Virus record (IMG/VR): IMGVR_UViG_3300004807_000150
Coordinates: 1 to 21,642 of that record
Length of the DNA: 21,642 nucleotides
Strand: one strand, 5' to 3'
Source of the DNA: a virus
In this document: positions 13,802-21,641 of the stretch, in pieces
Layout of the letters: every line of letters begins with the position of its first letter
Numbering within the stretch: the first letter of the stretch is position 1
Made by a program: the position numbers and the translations under genes
The notes under the pieces: generated by a model
The model's database searches: none
Seen by the model: the letters and a program-made list of their open reading frames with translations, nothing else
Told to the model about the DNA's origin: nothing

Positions 13802-14462
13802 TATATTTCCTAATCAATTCAGAAGCTGTCTTGTGTGCATAGTTTATTGCTGAGTCTATTGAACCAGATTTATGCAATTCATATAAGAAACAACTTGCAA
13901 ACATATCTCCTGCACCCAAAACATTAGCATCTTTTACAAACATATCTGGCTCTATGAAATATGCTTTCTTTGAGTCTTTGATACGCACGGTACTGCCTAC
14001 TGAAGTATGTACAATCACAGCACCTTTCGTGTGTTCTGCCAATTCTTCCAAGTTATACATTTCTTCATAAGAAATAAACAAGTAGTCCACATACTTTAAC
14101 AATTCTACATCAACTTTTGGACCTTTGCAAGTGTCCGCAGTAACTATACCATTTAATTTAGAAATGAACTTAGTATCTTTCAATTGATTCAAATATAAAA
14201 TATGTGATATGTGTGATGGTTTGATTGAGTGTTTTAGTTGTAATGCGTTTAAATTGGCCTCAGAGTCTCTGGATGAATTAAGACGGTCAACATATATGTC
14301 TGCATCACCTAATGCAGTAGGACACAATCCAAGATTGATATCTGCACCAATATCCTTGAATGTTCTAACCATATTGGCCATGGCACCAAAATCCATGGTT
14401 ACTTTGTCACCATCATGTATTGTATCGATGGCCAAATGACCATATAGTGTAATATCAAACAT
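13788..14462 (-). CDS. Short PfkB/ribokinase-family sugar kinase
   Basis: 224 residues, start MFDITLYGHLAIDTI. The PfkB fold is shown by GHLAID near the start, FGAMANMV (25-32, the G-x-x-A-N substrate motif), an ISYEEMYNL stretch (130-138; the family's N-x-x-E region) and the C-terminal signature VLGAGDMFASCFLYEL (181-196), with D186 as catalytic base in the anion-hole motif GAGD. It is about 80 residues shorter than the usual 300: the lid hairpin of the N-terminal part seems to be absent, though the ATP-binding core is intact. The likely reaction is ATP-dependent phosphorylation of a sugar or sugar phosphate, as with the kinase half of HldE in ADP-heptose synthesis. It sits between the KdsC-like phosphatase (TAATG overlap) and the nucleotidyltransferase-isomerase, which supports a common pathway. 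Substrate is unknown. Confidence 0.75.
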   Translation of the reverse strand: MFDITLYGHLAIDTIHDGDKVTMDFGAMANMVRTFKDIGADINLGLCPTALGDADIYVDRLNSSRDSEANLNALQLKHSIKPSHISHILYLNQLKDTKFISKLNGIVTADTCKGPKVDVELLKYVDYLFISYEEMYNLEELAEHTKGAVIVHTSVGSTVRIKDSKKAYFIEPDMFVKDANVLGAGDMFASCFLYELHKSGSIDSAINYAHKTASELIRKYNEKV

Positions 14463-14980
14463 TAGAATTTTTCTTTCTTATCAAGTTCATATACCTTTTG
14501 AAGATGTTCATCAAAGTCAAACCTTGGCAATTCTTTTACACTTAAGTAATCAAATAGTTGCATAACAAAGTTTTGTCCACCATAACTATGTAACTCTTGG
14601 GCGTGGTCTTTAACAATCAATGGTGAATCTTTTGGACAATAACTCTTAACAAGCTTCATCAAGCCAACATCAAATATGTCATCACCAACAAATATGATTT
14701 CACCTGGTGAAACGTCATATTTTTCACAAATTTCTGGAAGGAAATCAGCCTTCTCTTTGTTTCTGGTTACAATAACATCAATGTTTCTATTCTTAGCAAT
14801 TTCCACATTGTATGCATCTCCAGTAAGAAACATAACATTAACACCCAAAGCACGAAAACGTTTAATTGCTGTCCAATCTTTATCACAGAATGTTTTTGAA
14901 GTAACATTTCCATAACGGTCATAGTATTTTTTCCCATCGGTCAAAACACCATCTACATCAAGTATTAATAATTTAATCAT
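14462..14980 (-). CDS. KdsC/YrbI-like HAD sugar-phosphate phosphatase
   Basis: 172 residues, start MIKLLILDVDGVLTDGKKYY. This is the capless HAD class C0 type: nucleophile and acid D8/D10 in DVDGVLTDG, FLTGD (51-55) at motif II, Lys near 76-78 at motif III and VGDDIFDVGLMK (98-109) with D100, D101 and D104. Length and motifs match 3-deoxy-octulosonate-8-phosphate phosphatase (KdsC) and the phosphatase part of NeuA-like enzymes, which remove a phosphate from keto-sugar or heptose phosphates. Family tetramers use a C-terminal tail that is longer here than in KdsC; its role is unclear. It is coupled by ATGA to the upstream glycosyltransferase-like gene and by TAATG to the kinase. No KdsA- or NeuB-like synthase is in the window, so a substrate other than KDO-8-P is likely. 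Confidence 0.75.
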   Translation of the reverse strand: MIKLLILDVDGVLTDGKKYYDRYGNVTSKTFCDKDWTAIKRFRALGVNVMFLTGDAYNVEIAKNRNIDVIVTRNKEKADFLPEICEKYDVSPGEIIFVGDDIFDVGLMKLVKSYCPKDSPLIVKDHAQELHSYGGQNFVMQLFDYLSVKELPRFDFDEHLQKVYELDKKEKF

Positions 14981-15660
14981 CTGAATCTCTCTAAAACTTC
15001 GGGGTGAACTGGATAGTGATTACCTTGAAACTCGGCTTTACATATTGAATAGTATAAGTTATCGTGACTGTTTTGTTCAACATTTGTTAAAACAACTATT
15101 TTTTCTTTTGGTATATACTGAACCAACTTATTCATTAGGCCATGCGTGTCAGGTAAATTCCTATATGCGTGATATGATTCTCTCATGGCTTTGTATACAA
15201 GTGATGTCATTTCGCCTGGCCACATATACATGTTATCGCAAGTCCAATTCAAGTGTGCAACACTTTTTTCCATAAAAAGAAAATTGAACTTATCAAAATG
15301 TATGTTGTCGATTGGTTTAAACCAGTGTAAGTCTAAACGAGTAAACACAACAAAATCAAAGTCTTTGTCTAAGAGATTTTCAAAAGAAGCAATCTTAGAT
15401 GTGAATGTATTTGAACCTTGAAATTCAGAATAGTATACACCAGTCGGTTGAACCATCTCATAAAATTCTTTTTCCAGATGTTCATCAGGAATCCTGTAAG
15501 ATGAAACAAAGACTTGAACCTCATGACCCAAGTCTCTTAGTGGTTGAATGATGTTTTTGTTTACATTTGGCCAACAATGTTTGAAATCTTTTGGACTTGG
15601 TTGACCATTACGCATAAACTGGCCGTATAGTAGGCCATATAAAGATACTGCTATTTTCAT
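14977..15660 (-). CDS. GT-A-like glycosyltransferase-related protein (TRLD type)
   Basis: 227 residues, start MKIAVSLYGLLYGQFMRNGQ. The N-terminal strand KIAVSLYG, the following helix (NIIQPLRDLGHEVQVFVSSY, 36-55) and FDFVVFTRLDLHWFKPI (101-117) form the first half of a GT-A-like fold with the T-R-x-D motif at 107-110 in place of DxD. There is no signal peptide or membrane segment. I recognise this as a type common in polysaccharide loci and large marine phages, without a demonstrated reaction. It is coupled by ATGA to both neighbours, the 283-residue glycosyltransferase-like gene before it and the KdsC-like phosphatase after it. Confidence 0.6.
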   Translation of the reverse strand: MKIAVSLYGLLYGQFMRNGQPSPKDFKHCWPNVNKNIIQPLRDLGHEVQVFVSSYRIPDEHLEKEFYEMVQPTGVYYSEFQGSNTFTSKIASFENLLDKDFDFVVFTRLDLHWFKPIDNIHFDKFNFLFMEKSVAHLNWTCDNMYMWPGEMTSLVYKAMRESYHAYRNLPDTHGLMNKLVQYIPKEKIVVLTNVEQNSHDNLYYSICKAEFQGNHYPVHPEVLERFR

Positions 15661-16508
15661 GCGGTTCTATAGATAAACATTTGTGATTCATTATCTTGTC
15701 CATATTTTTCTTGGACAAATTTCTTCCATTCTGGTACACGGTCATATTGATGAACAATCGGGAACATTTCACGGTTATGTGTCCAAACGACACCATTATC
15801 AAACATAGGTTCTTCACACAAAAGATTTGGTCTAAACCCATCAATCTTAGATGGATCAACAACAGTACCAGCTTCACAAGCCCAATGATTTGTTTCTAAT
15901 ACACAATCTTTAAATGGTTGTGTGTTGATTAGAACGTTAAATACTGCTTGGTCACAAACAGGAATAGGCCTGTTGATTGCATTGGTGAAAATGTTGAACA
16001 CCATATCTTTTACATATTCAGATGTACCACCAAATGTTCCAACGTTAAAGATTTCATTGTCTTTGAATTGTTCATAGACATAAAGACCGTAAGCCTGTTT
16101 TAGATTCTCATCACCCCAAGATTCGTCTTTATATTTTAAACCTTCAGATGCAATAACAAGTTTGCATTCCAGTTTATGCATATCTTCCATAATGTCAAAC
16201 GGACTACATTGGAAGAAAACATCCTTAACATCTGTTGTTACGACATACTGATAGTTTTGCCAATTAGAATACAAGTAATCATAAATTGACAGAAAACGCA
16301 ACACATGTGGTGGAACATTTTGCATCATTTTCATAGGTACAACAAATACACCCTTTTCAATCAACCAATCGACTGTGGCTTGATTTGCGTTACCTGCAAC
16401 CAATACAACATCAGTATTATCTCCTGCAACTTCTAGTGCAGACATTACCCAAGGTTTGAGTTGATTGATTCCGTAGTTTGTAAAACCACCAATAATTAAA
16501 TTCTTCAT
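15657..16508 (-). CDS. GT-A-like glycosyltransferase with D-x-x-D motif
   Basis: 283 residues, start MKNLIIGGFTNYGINQLKPW, with AGGATATTGAA before the ATG. The fold features are NTDVVLVAGNANQATVDWL (31-49), YQYVVTTDVKDVFFQ (86-100; D93 and D96 as metal-binding pair in a D-V-R/K-D-V-F-F motif), SEGLKY (121-126), NVGTFGGTSEYV (155-166) and CDQAVFN (185-191). This series (TDxxDVxFQ, N-G, DQ) is typical of a family of putative galactosyl/hexosyltransferases that act on surface glycans or protein. It is the clearest GT-A enzyme of the block besides the family 2 member. It is followed directly by the TRLD-type gene through an ATGA overlap. Donor and acceptor are unknown; candidates include virion proteins, phage DNA or host envelope. 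Confidence 0.65.
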   Translation of the reverse strand: MKNLIIGGFTNYGINQLKPWVMSALEVAGDNTDVVLVAGNANQATVDWLIEKGVFVVPMKMMQNVPPHVLRFLSIYDYLYSNWQNYQYVVTTDVKDVFFQCSPFDIMEDMHKLECKLVIASEGLKYKDESWGDENLKQAYGLYVYEQFKDNEIFNVGTFGGTSEYVKDMVFNIFTNAINRPIPVCDQAVFNVLINTQPFKDCVLETNHWACEAGTVVDPSKIDGFRPNLLCEEPMFDNGVVWTHNREMFPIVHQYDRVPEWKKFVQEKYGQDNESQMFIYRTA

Positions 16509-16509
16509 T

Positions 16510-17268
16510 TCAATATCCTGACCTAGTTTTAATCAAATTCATAACATCTTCACTGCCTTTTTGTTCTTCACGGGGAACAAACAAAGCTCTCTGTCTCTTA
16601 TTATCTATGTCTTCTGCTGGAACAAGATAATAGATTGCTAAACTCTTTCTATATTGACCTTCAGGTGCGGTAATACCTTCAGTTACACCGTGCCAAGAGT
16701 TTTGTGTAGTATCAAACAATACTGCACGATTAAATTTTGGCCAAATAGACTTAATCAATTTCTTTGGTTGATTAGTTTCTTCGTCATGTGACCAAAGACC
16801 TATATTGCCACCCCAAGACTTCTTCCAGTTTGGATTTAAGTAAACGATGAGATTCAACTTACGCCTCATGTCCATCTTAGGATGAATATCATAATCGAGG
16901 TGAACATTCAAGTAATCACCAGCTTGATGCATGTGAATACCGCCACCATGTAAACCGTAATCTGGAACCAAATCAAATTCGTTCGTAAGATATGCAAATT
17001 TACCAACAAGAGGTTCATCTACTAAACATGATATTGCTTTGTAAACGTTTTTTGAAAACTTGGTCCAGTTTTGTATGGTGCGTTTCTTTTCAATTGGATT
17101 GTCATACTTTGCATCAGTATTTTCATCATATCCTGGCATACCATCAAAGATACTACGAGCAATTTCTTCAACAAAAAAGTTATCAATCACGGCATGATTA
17201 AAGGGTTCTGCTGATAAAAAATCTTGTGATATTTTATGCCAATCATGTTTATTAATTATTTTATCCAC
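16510..17268 (-). CDS. 2OG-Fe(II) dioxygenase (prolyl-4-hydroxylase-like)
   Basis: 252 residues from a GTG at 17268 (MDKIINKHDW), with GGAG ten bases upstream; the first in-frame ATG is codon 44 and would cut into the domain. The double-stranded beta-helix core is clear: HxD at H123-L-D125 in NVHLDYD, a strand with RKLNLIVYLN (136-145), WGGNIGLW (152-159), the distal iron ligand H193 in NSWHGV, and R207-K-S209 for the 2-oxoglutarate carboxylate. All facial-triad residues are present, so it should be active. The family hydroxylates proteins, sugars or small molecules. Here it is embedded between a family 2 glycosyltransferase (13-base overlap) and the glycan block, so hydroxylation of a sugar or of an acceptor residue before glycosylation is a reasonable inference. 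Such oxygenases are frequent in marine phages. Confidence 0.8.
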   Translation of the reverse strand: MDKIINKHDWHKISQDFLSAEPFNHAVIDNFFVEEIARSIFDGMPGYDENTDAKYDNPIEKKRTIQNWTKFSKNVYKAISCLVDEPLVGKFAYLTNEFDLVPDYGLHGGGIHMHQAGDYLNVHLDYDIHPKMDMRRKLNLIVYLNPNWKKSWGGNIGLWSHDEETNQPKKLIKSIWPKFNRAVLFDTTQNSWHGVTEGITAPEGQYRKSLAIYYLVPAEDIDNKRQRALFVPREEQKGSEDVMNLIKTRSGY

Positions 17269-17957
17269 GGGAATTTTTCTCCATAACGATTTTTCATCAC
17301 TGTATTGCCATGCAAAAAGAATTCTGGTTTAACAGAACCTTCATTGCCGGCAAGTTTATAATTTAGTGTATATTCACCGGTGCAGTCAAAATTTTTAAAA
17401 TGTGTTGACAAAACATTTAAAAACACTCTGTCTTGTCCCCAACCACCGTGCCATACATTGGCTAATCTTATCGCAATTTCAGTTTTAAGGCAATAACAAT
17501 TTGTATCTACATGGTGATAATCTTGAAAGCATTTCCATTTACCTAGTGATTCACAGTCATCATTACAAAAGTAATTTCCATCTTTATCAAGAATCTTTCT
17601 TAGTGAATAAGACCAGTCTAGATTTTTAGTTTTGATGTTTTGAATTTGTGATTCAACATGATTTGAATCAATGAAACAATCTTGATCCAAATATAGAATA
17701 TATTCTGTATTGATTAAGTGTGTAAAAGAGGCGTAGATGCGATGGCCATAAAAGCCATTTGCACCTACGTTGATTGGTAAATAAGCAACTTTAACTTTAT
17801 CACCATATTCACTGGTGATAACGCTGACTTTCCCACGATGTTGTTCGCCATCACATACAACATAACAAGTTGTTGGATATGTTTGAGATAAAACACTATC
17901 AATTGCTTTTCTCAGGTCAGGTGAACCTGTTGTAGGTATAATCACTGTTGCTGTCAT
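17256..17957 (-). CDS. Family 2 glycosyltransferase
   Basis: 233 residues, start MTATVIIPTTGSPDLRKAID. It has the classic GT2 opening (VIIPTTG....L..AIDSVLSQTYP, 5-28), a donor-binding CDGEQHRGKV (35-44), LPINVGANGFYGHRIYASF (60-78) and LYLDQDCFID (89-98) with D91-Q-D93 as the metal-binding DxD. The C-terminal part holds a Cys/Asp-rich acceptor-side segment (FCNDDCESLGKW) and WGQDRVFL (about 175-182). No membrane helix is present, so it acts in the cytoplasm. It is the first gene of the sugar block, 15 bases after the stop of the 580-residue gene, and overlaps the oxygenase gene by 13 bases. No clear promoter is visible before it; it may be read through from upstream. Confidence 0.75.
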   Translation of the reverse strand: MTATVIIPTTGSPDLRKAIDSVLSQTYPTTCYVVCDGEQHRGKVSVITSEYGDKVKVAYLPINVGANGFYGHRIYASFTHLINTEYILYLDQDCFIDSNHVESQIQNIKTKNLDWSYSLRKILDKDGNYFCNDDCESLGKWKCFQDYHHVDTNCYCLKTEIAIRLANVWHGGWGQDRVFLNVLSTHFKNFDCTGEYTLNYKLAGNEGSVKPEFFLHGNTVMKNRYGEKFPWIK

Positions 17958-17972
17958 AATATACTTTCAGTT

Positions 17973-19715
17973 TTAAGATATTTTTAAATGAAAACAACTT
18001 GTGAAAACTGTTTGTGCAACACTAACAGGCAAAGACTGTAAATCCTTATCTATATTTCCACCTAATTGTTTTTTTCTTGATTCAATTTGTTCTGGACGAA
18101 TGCCTGCACCAATACGAGATGATGAAGCGGCATCCACAAGATTTTCAATTACAATTTCTTTAGCATATTTATTTACGATACCTTCGATAGAAATAGCCAA
18201 TTCAGAAGCCGCAGTCTTGTTGTAAATCTTTTCAGCATTTGTGCCAGTTTTGACCTTATTTAAATCAAATTCTTGGCCACCATTTATTTCTGAAAACATT
18301 CTTTGCAAATAAGGAAGTAAGTCATCAGCGAGACTTTTATCTTTCGATACTGTATTTTTATATTCGTTGCCACCAAACCATAATTTATCACCAGGTTTAG
18401 GTATAATTTCGTTTAGTTTTTTACTTTCATCAGCAAACTCTTTACGTATTTTTTGTAATTTACTAATACCACTACTGTCTGTTCCCTTAATTATGAACTG
18501 ATAAATTCCTGTACCAATAGAACCAAAACGTGCATCAGCACCACCTTCAATTTCTAAACGGAAACCACCAGAAGAACCAGCTTTCATTTTTAGTTTTAAC
18601 TCTCTATTGTAAATCATCTTGTTTTTTTGGAACATTTGCAAAGTAAAATAAAACTTAACATCGATGTTACCTTGAGACAATTCAACTTTTTTAAATTTAA
18701 CAATCTTTTCAATTGCACCTGCCACGTTGATTTCATCAATATGGGGATTTAAACCAGATTTTTTCAATGAAACGGGATAACAAACACCTTTTTTATACAT
18801 CTTGTAGATTTCATCATTGACCATATTTAATATGGCCACATTATAACTATCTGGATCACTACTAGTTAGTTTTTTGGCTGCTTTATTCAACTCTTTTAAA
18901 CGTCTGATGCCTTCATTGTTATAGATCCACAAATCTGCTGGATTCCATTTATCCTCACCAATTTTACTATCAAAATTAAATTTCTTTTGCATTGAACCCG
19001 CTACTTCACGGTAAGTGGTGTATGGACTATAATCATCAGGAATTGCACCACTTCTTGCAACATAACACGATTTGCCAATACCAGAAAAACTTGCGTCAAA
19101 TTTTTTAACTTGTGCTCTTAAAATTTCATCGAAACCTGTTCCTAAAAACGCATACATTGTTTTAATATATTGATTCAATTGAGTGTCGTTAACTGAATCA
19201 CTCATGATTTCACTTAAACGATATTTGGAGATTAGTTTTTTATAATCTGAGACTGTGCCAACTGTTTGAAACGATTCTTTTTTAAAAGAATCTAATTGAT
19301 TGGTGACTTGTAACGCATAGTAGAAACAAAAACCAGTTTCAGAGAGAACTTCTGTAATTGTACCTCCAGATATTTTAGTGTTTGTTTCATCTTTAGACGT
19401 TCCACCAGTTCCACCAAATTCGTTAGTCTTGGTTAGTTTAGAAACGGCATAAACTTTATTTTCTGCACGAACACTTATCTTGGCCTTAGTTAAATTTTCA
19501 AGTTGTTTTTTAATTTGTTTTGTTTGTTCTTCTTGTTTACTTTTGACCTTTGAAAGATTAGACAAATTGTATTCATTGTTATCAATAATAATTGAAGTCA
19601 AAACTCTGGATTTACCATCATCAAAGACAAAAGGTGAAGATGTAACAAATTTATTAACGAACGTGTCAATACGACCGGGACGTTTCTTTAATTCTCCAAG
19701 TGATAAACCTGACAT
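17973..19715 (-). CDS. 580-residue phage protein of unknown function
   Basis: Start MSGLSLGELKKRPGRIDTFV, with AAAGGAGATTAGA before the ATG and a late-promoter-like motif just upstream. A helical, Lys/Gln-rich segment (about 53-80) is followed by FGGTGGTSK (100-108). DKWNPADLWIYN (255-266) is a motif I have seen in large uncharacterised proteins of marine T4-like phages. The C-terminal half is beta-rich, with LKLKMKAGSSGGFRLEIEGG and ARFGSIGTGIYQFII. I do not recognise a defined family. The G-x-G-G and KWNPADIW-type motifs leave room for a nuclease-like or other nucleic-acid enzyme, and the late-type promoter and size also allow a virion protein; neither is shown. The gene stands between replication genes and the sugar block and is separate from both by short gaps. 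Confidence 0.55.
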   Translation of the reverse strand: MSGLSLGELKKRPGRIDTFVNKFVTSSPFVFDDGKSRVLTSIIIDNNEYNLSNLSKVKSKQEEQTKQIKKQLENLTKAKISVRAENKVYAVSKLTKTNEFGGTGGTSKDETNTKISGGTITEVLSETGFCFYYALQVTNQLDSFKKESFQTVGTVSDYKKLISKYRLSEIMSDSVNDTQLNQYIKTMYAFLGTGFDEILRAQVKKFDASFSGIGKSCYVARSGAIPDDYSPYTTYREVAGSMQKKFNFDSKIGEDKWNPADLWIYNNEGIRRLKELNKAAKKLTSSDPDSYNVAILNMVNDEIYKMYKKGVCYPVSLKKSGLNPHIDEINVAGAIEKIVKFKKVELSQGNIDVKFYFTLQMFQKNKMIYNRELKLKMKAGSSGGFRLEIEGGADARFGSIGTGIYQFIIKGTDSSGISKLQKIRKEFADESKKLNEIIPKPGDKLWFGGNEYKNTVSKDKSLADDLLPYLQRMFSEINGGQEFDLNKVKTGTNAEKIYNKTAASELAISIEGIVNKYAKEIVIENLVDAASSSRIGAGIRPEQIESRKKQLGGNIDKDLQSLPVSVAQTVFTSCFHLKIS

Positions 19716-19734
19716 TCTAATCTCCTTTGATTAT

Positions 19735-19742
19735 TATTTATC
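19735..19742 (-). promoter_or_regulatory. Late-promoter-like motif GATAAATA
   Basis: On the minus strand GATAAATA overlaps the stop codon of the DUF4338-like gene and ends 19 bases before the ATG at 19715. It fits NATAAATA and differs from the T4 late consensus by one base. The leader would be very short, with AAAGGAG just downstream. It marks a possible switch from replication genes to late expression. Confidence 0.5.
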
Positions 19743-20844
19743 TAATGATTTGAATTTCTTTTCCAGAAGTCCAAACTTCTAATTCAGTCCTCAACCGACC
19801 TTCACCTTTCAATGTTTCGTATCGGTTTGAAGCCTTGTTTTTCCACCATTGTATCACATTTTCTAGTTCAAACTTATCATAGTTCTCCTTATCTTTAACA
19901 AGTGTATCAGTTTTACAACAAATATAGTCAACAAAGTTGCTATAACCATAGTTAGAAATGTAGTAACGCTTCTGTTCAGTCAATTGTTTGGCCTTCTCAA
20001 TCGTTTTATTAAAGGCATCACCCTCTATTGTACCTTTCAACGCAGCCTTTGTCAACGAAATAATTTTCATAGAAATTTTTAGTTTCTTGCTTGAAGCGTC
20101 TTCATCAACTAAGGGACCAACCCTCTCTTGAACAAAGTCACGCAAATCCGAGTAAGGTTTACCGTGCATCATAGGCAAGAAATCGGATTCTGTCAAGCCT
20201 TTATAACGAATAAATGGTTTCATGCCATCATATTGTGATACTTGTTTAGAAGAACCATACAAACTTGTTGTTTCAAATAGACACAAATTCATTCCATACT
20301 TTTTGTTTGCAATCTCACGGACTGCATGTGAAGTGCAAATTGCAGCCAAGAGTTTTCCACCAAGATAGTTGAAACCAAATGGTTGACTTGGCACAATCAC
20401 AAAACCCATCATTGCAGAGTCATTGAATCTTTTACCCCACTCAGGTTTTTGTGTAAAGACTTGGCCAAGCATTTCATTTCTTGGTTTGCAGTTGATTACA
20501 GGAGAACCTAACCGAATGAAACCAAGATATTGTCCAGACTTTCTTTCTTTGACGGCTAGGTGAATGCTACGACCAACAGGACGAATGTTGATATGTGATG
20601 AGGTGATGTTTAGGAGTGTTTCCCAAGTTTCAGTAGGAATTTCACACACTTGAATATCCATATCATTTGGATGCATGGAGAAATCAGAAAACAAATCATC
20701 TTCTGGAGGAAACAAAGGTGTTGGCATTTCAGCCAACGAATTCAATTTTTGGTCACGCATGTACTCATCAATACGGTCAAAATTACCAAAGTAATCTTCA
20801 AACGCATTTGCACAATGAATAGCATCTTCTTTAGTCAATATCAT
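19738..20844 (-). CDS. DUF4338 (DruA-like) protein
   Basis: 368 residues, start MILTKEDAIHCANAFEDYFG, coupled by ATGA to the helicase gene. The central domain fits DUF4338, the domain of DruA in Druantia defence systems: IRPVGRSIHLAVKE (87-100), LGFIRLGSPVIN (107-118), RNEMLG (122-127), FNDSAMMGFVIVPSQPFGFN (140-159), YLGGKLLA (160-167) and KKYGMNLCLFETTSLYGSSK (181-200) followed by YKGLTES. The N-terminal 75 residues and the helical C-terminus (about 240-368) lie outside it. The biochemical role of DUF4338 is not established. Position directly after the replicative helicase suggests a part in replication, repair or nucleic-acid binding rather than defence, although counter-defence is possible. 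Family assignment is by eye. Confidence 0.6.
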   Translation of the reverse strand: MILTKEDAIHCANAFEDYFGNFDRIDEYMRDQKLNSLAEMPTPLFPPEDDLFSDFSMHPNDMDIQVCEIPTETWETLLNITSSHINIRPVGRSIHLAVKERKSGQYLGFIRLGSPVINCKPRNEMLGQVFTQKPEWGKRFNDSAMMGFVIVPSQPFGFNYLGGKLLAAICTSHAVREIANKKYGMNLCLFETTSLYGSSKQVSQYDGMKPFIRYKGLTESDFLPMMHGKPYSDLRDFVQERVGPLVDEDASSKKLKISMKIISLTKAALKGTIEGDAFNKTIEKAKQLTEQKRYYISNYGYSNFVDYICCKTDTLVKDKENYDKFELENVIQWWKNKASNRYETLKGEGRLRTELEVWTSGKEIQIIR

Positions 20845-21641
20845 ACTTTAAATCCATCAAATGATTTCTTACCAGGTTTCTTTACGTTGACCGCTGCATC
20901 AACAATACCAGCATCAACAAGACCTTCTTGGCCAGATTGTTCAACGTCATAGAGTTTCATCTTTGCTCTGTCAACACCAACAGTGAATCTTTTGTACATC
21001 GTAGGATCATTGTAACGATTCTTCAATTGTTTCACCATGATTTGACCAAGTTCTTGCAAGTCTTCGGATGTAATCAAAGCAAACATCAAGTCAGCGGTAG
21101 CGGGCAAACCAAAAGACTCACTTGTGTCTTCCAGTCCGGGATCGGAACTGGTAAAGCCTGAACGTGTTGTTTGTGTAGCAGATACAATTGGAACTCCGTA
21201 TTCAACGGCAAGGCCACGCAGTTCTTCTGCAATTGACTTAACGTAGGTGTAGGAGTTGATGTTTGCTCCGGCTTTAATGCGAGAACTACAGCATATATTA
21301 AGATAATCAATAAAGATAATGTCAGGACGAAACGATTTTTTAAGATTGAGTTCATTCAATAAAGACCTAAAGTGTGTTGCGGATGCGGATGCAGTTGGAT
21401 ACTCTTTGATGATTAGTTTACCTGTAGTCTTTGCTTTTAGTTTTGCAACTTTCTTGTCATACATGTCTTTCGAAAGACTTGTCAAATCATCCAACGTAAC
21501 ATTAAGGAGATTTGCATCAATGCGTTCGGCAATCTTTTCTTCAGCCATCTCCATTGTGATGTAGAGAACATTACGACCCTGAGACATAGCACCAGCGGCA
21601 ACGTGACACATAAAAAGAGACTTACCGACACCAGTACCAGC
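20841..21641 (-). CDS. 41: DnaB-type replicative helicase, T4 gp41-like (5' end missing)
   Basis: The visible part is the C-terminal 266 residues; the gene runs off the right edge exactly at Walker A, AGTGVGKSLF (first ten visible residues). Other RecA-fold motifs are YITMEMAEEKIAERID (the H1a glutamate region), PDIIFIDYLNIC (about 106-117, Walker B with D112), VPIVSATQTTR (about 150-160, sensor glutamine Q157) and LKNRYNDPT plus FTVGVDRAKM near the end. It should form the hexameric 5'-3' helicase that unwinds the fork and works with the phage primase. T4 gp41 is about 475 residues, so around 200 residues (the N-terminal domain) lie outside the window. A basic tail KKPGKKSFDGFKV ends it. It is coupled by ATGA to the DUF4338-like gene. 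The alternative, a KaiC/RadA-like ATPase, fits less well. Confidence 0.88.
   Translation of the reverse strand, partial: AGTGVGKSLFMCHVAAGAMSQGRNVLYITMEMAEEKIAERIDANLLNVTLDDLTSLSKDMYDKKVAKLKAKTTGKLIIKEYPTASASATHFRSLLNELNLKKSFRPDIIFIDYLNICCSSRIKAGANINSYTYVKSIAEELRGLAVEYGVPIVSATQTTRSGFTSSDPGLEDTSESFGLPATADLMFALITSEDLQELGQIMVKQLKNRYNDPTMYKRFTVGVDRAKMKLYDVEQSGQEGLVDAGIVDAAVNVKKPGKKSFDGFKV

Noticed and set aside
14462-14980. Complete KDO or sialic acid pathway
   Set aside because: A KdsC/NeuA-like phosphatase is present, but there is no KdsA/NeuB-type synthase or CMP-sugar synthetase in the window.
18166-18173. NATAAATA copy on the minus strand
   Set aside because: It is inside the 580-residue coding sequence, with no gene start nearby on that strand, so it is probably chance in AT-rich DNA.
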